Assembly: GCA_046155725.1 (NCBI GenBank)
Contig: JBJXFT010000039.1
Location: 1-14,058, forward strand
Direction of reading: 5' to 3'
DNA from: M3007 sp046155725
GTDB taxonomy: Bacteria > Bacteroidota > Bacteroidia > Chitinophagales > Saprospiraceae
DNA length: 14,058 nt
Under the pieces are notes generated by a model, which worked only from the letters and a program-made list of their open reading frames with translations, ran no database searches and was not told the origin of the DNA. Position numbers and translations under genes: made by a program. This document shows, one piece after another, positions 13,952-14,058 of this stretch; position 1 is the first letter of the stretch; each line of letters starts with the position of its first letter.

Positions 13952-14058
13952 ATGAAGAAAGCGCAAATTCAAGAACAAATTGAAGAACTTATCTCTCTTG
14001 GCAAGACCGAAGAGGCTCTTGAGCTGTTGGTGCAGTTGGACAGCGATGCCGTGATGTT
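13952..14058 (+). CDS. N-terminus of a protein with an effector-associated-domain-11-like start, partial
   Basis: The first 35 codons of a gene cut by the window edge, starting at the ATG at 13952: MKKAQIQEQIEELISLGKTE, then EALELLVQLDSDAVM. The pattern of a short amphipathic helix, EELIxxGKTEEALELL, and an acidic D-A-V-M segment resembles effector-associated domain 11 (EAD11). This is a small helical adaptor at the N-terminus of many Saprospiraceae and cyanobacterial proteins that carry NTPase, protease or TIR-like modules in conflict systems. The downstream domains are not visible. It has its own promoter candidate. A TPR-like helical repeat protein is the main alternative. Confidence 0.6.
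   Translation, partial: MKKAQIQEQIEELISLGKTEEALELLVQLDSDAVM

Overview
The window looks like chromosomal DNA from a member of the Bacteroidota, most likely of the Saprospiraceae type. The evidence is a TonB-dependent receptor with an N-terminal carboxypeptidase-regulatory-like domain paired with a DUF4249 lipoprotein, a Bacteroidota-type phosphosugar mutase, several exact matches to the Bacteroidota -7 promoter element TAnnTTTG, weak or absent Shine-Dalgarno sequences, and heptamer tandem repeats between genes. The genus is an inference.

Left part (1-6214), minus strand: a drug or toxin efflux locus. In its direction of transcription it runs tolC-like outer-membrane protein (6214-4934), HlyD-type lipoprotein adaptor (4212-3280), ABC ATPase A (2554-1634), DinB-family protein (1628-1113), an unrecognised secreted protein (1116-337) and ABC ATPase B (330 to beyond the left edge, where permease genes would be expected). 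ATPase A, DinB, the secreted protein and ATPase B are packed with gaps of 5, -4 and 6 bases. Two small AT-richer cassettes lie in the locus on the opposite strand. One is a PIN-domain toxin-antitoxin pair (2614-3224). The other is a nucleotidyltransferase-fold (DUF6932-like) gene overlapping a 72-residue unknown (4262-4931). Each has its own TAnnTTTG promoter, and together they cut the efflux operon into separate transcription blocks.

Middle part (6380-8585), plus strand: an alpha/beta hydrolase of the YbfF/ABHD11 type, then a 2-oxo acid dehydrogenase E2 subunit. The lipoyl and E3-binding domains of E2 lie in one frame and the catalytic domain in another. The frame changes inside a repeat-rich linker.

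Right part (8697-13792), plus strand: TonB-dependent receptor and DUF4249 lipoprotein, separated by a 13-unit heptamer array and closed by a strong terminator, then a GlmM/phosphomannomutase-like enzyme with a TTG start and a second heptamer array in its leader. At the right edge (13952 onward) starts a gene whose first 35 residues resemble effector-associated domain 11 of bacterial conflict systems.

Other structure: two long perfect inverted repeats lie in frame inside coding sequences (tolC-like 5474-5546, ABC ATPase A 1735-1767). I saw no tRNA, rRNA, CRISPR array or transposase. No gene-free stretch exceeds 170 bases. The larger gaps are 6215-6379 (divergent start region, no clear promoter recognised), 8586-8696 (leader of the receptor gene, nothing recognised), 12246-12412 (terminator, promoter, repeats) and 13793-13951 (promoter and inverted repeats).
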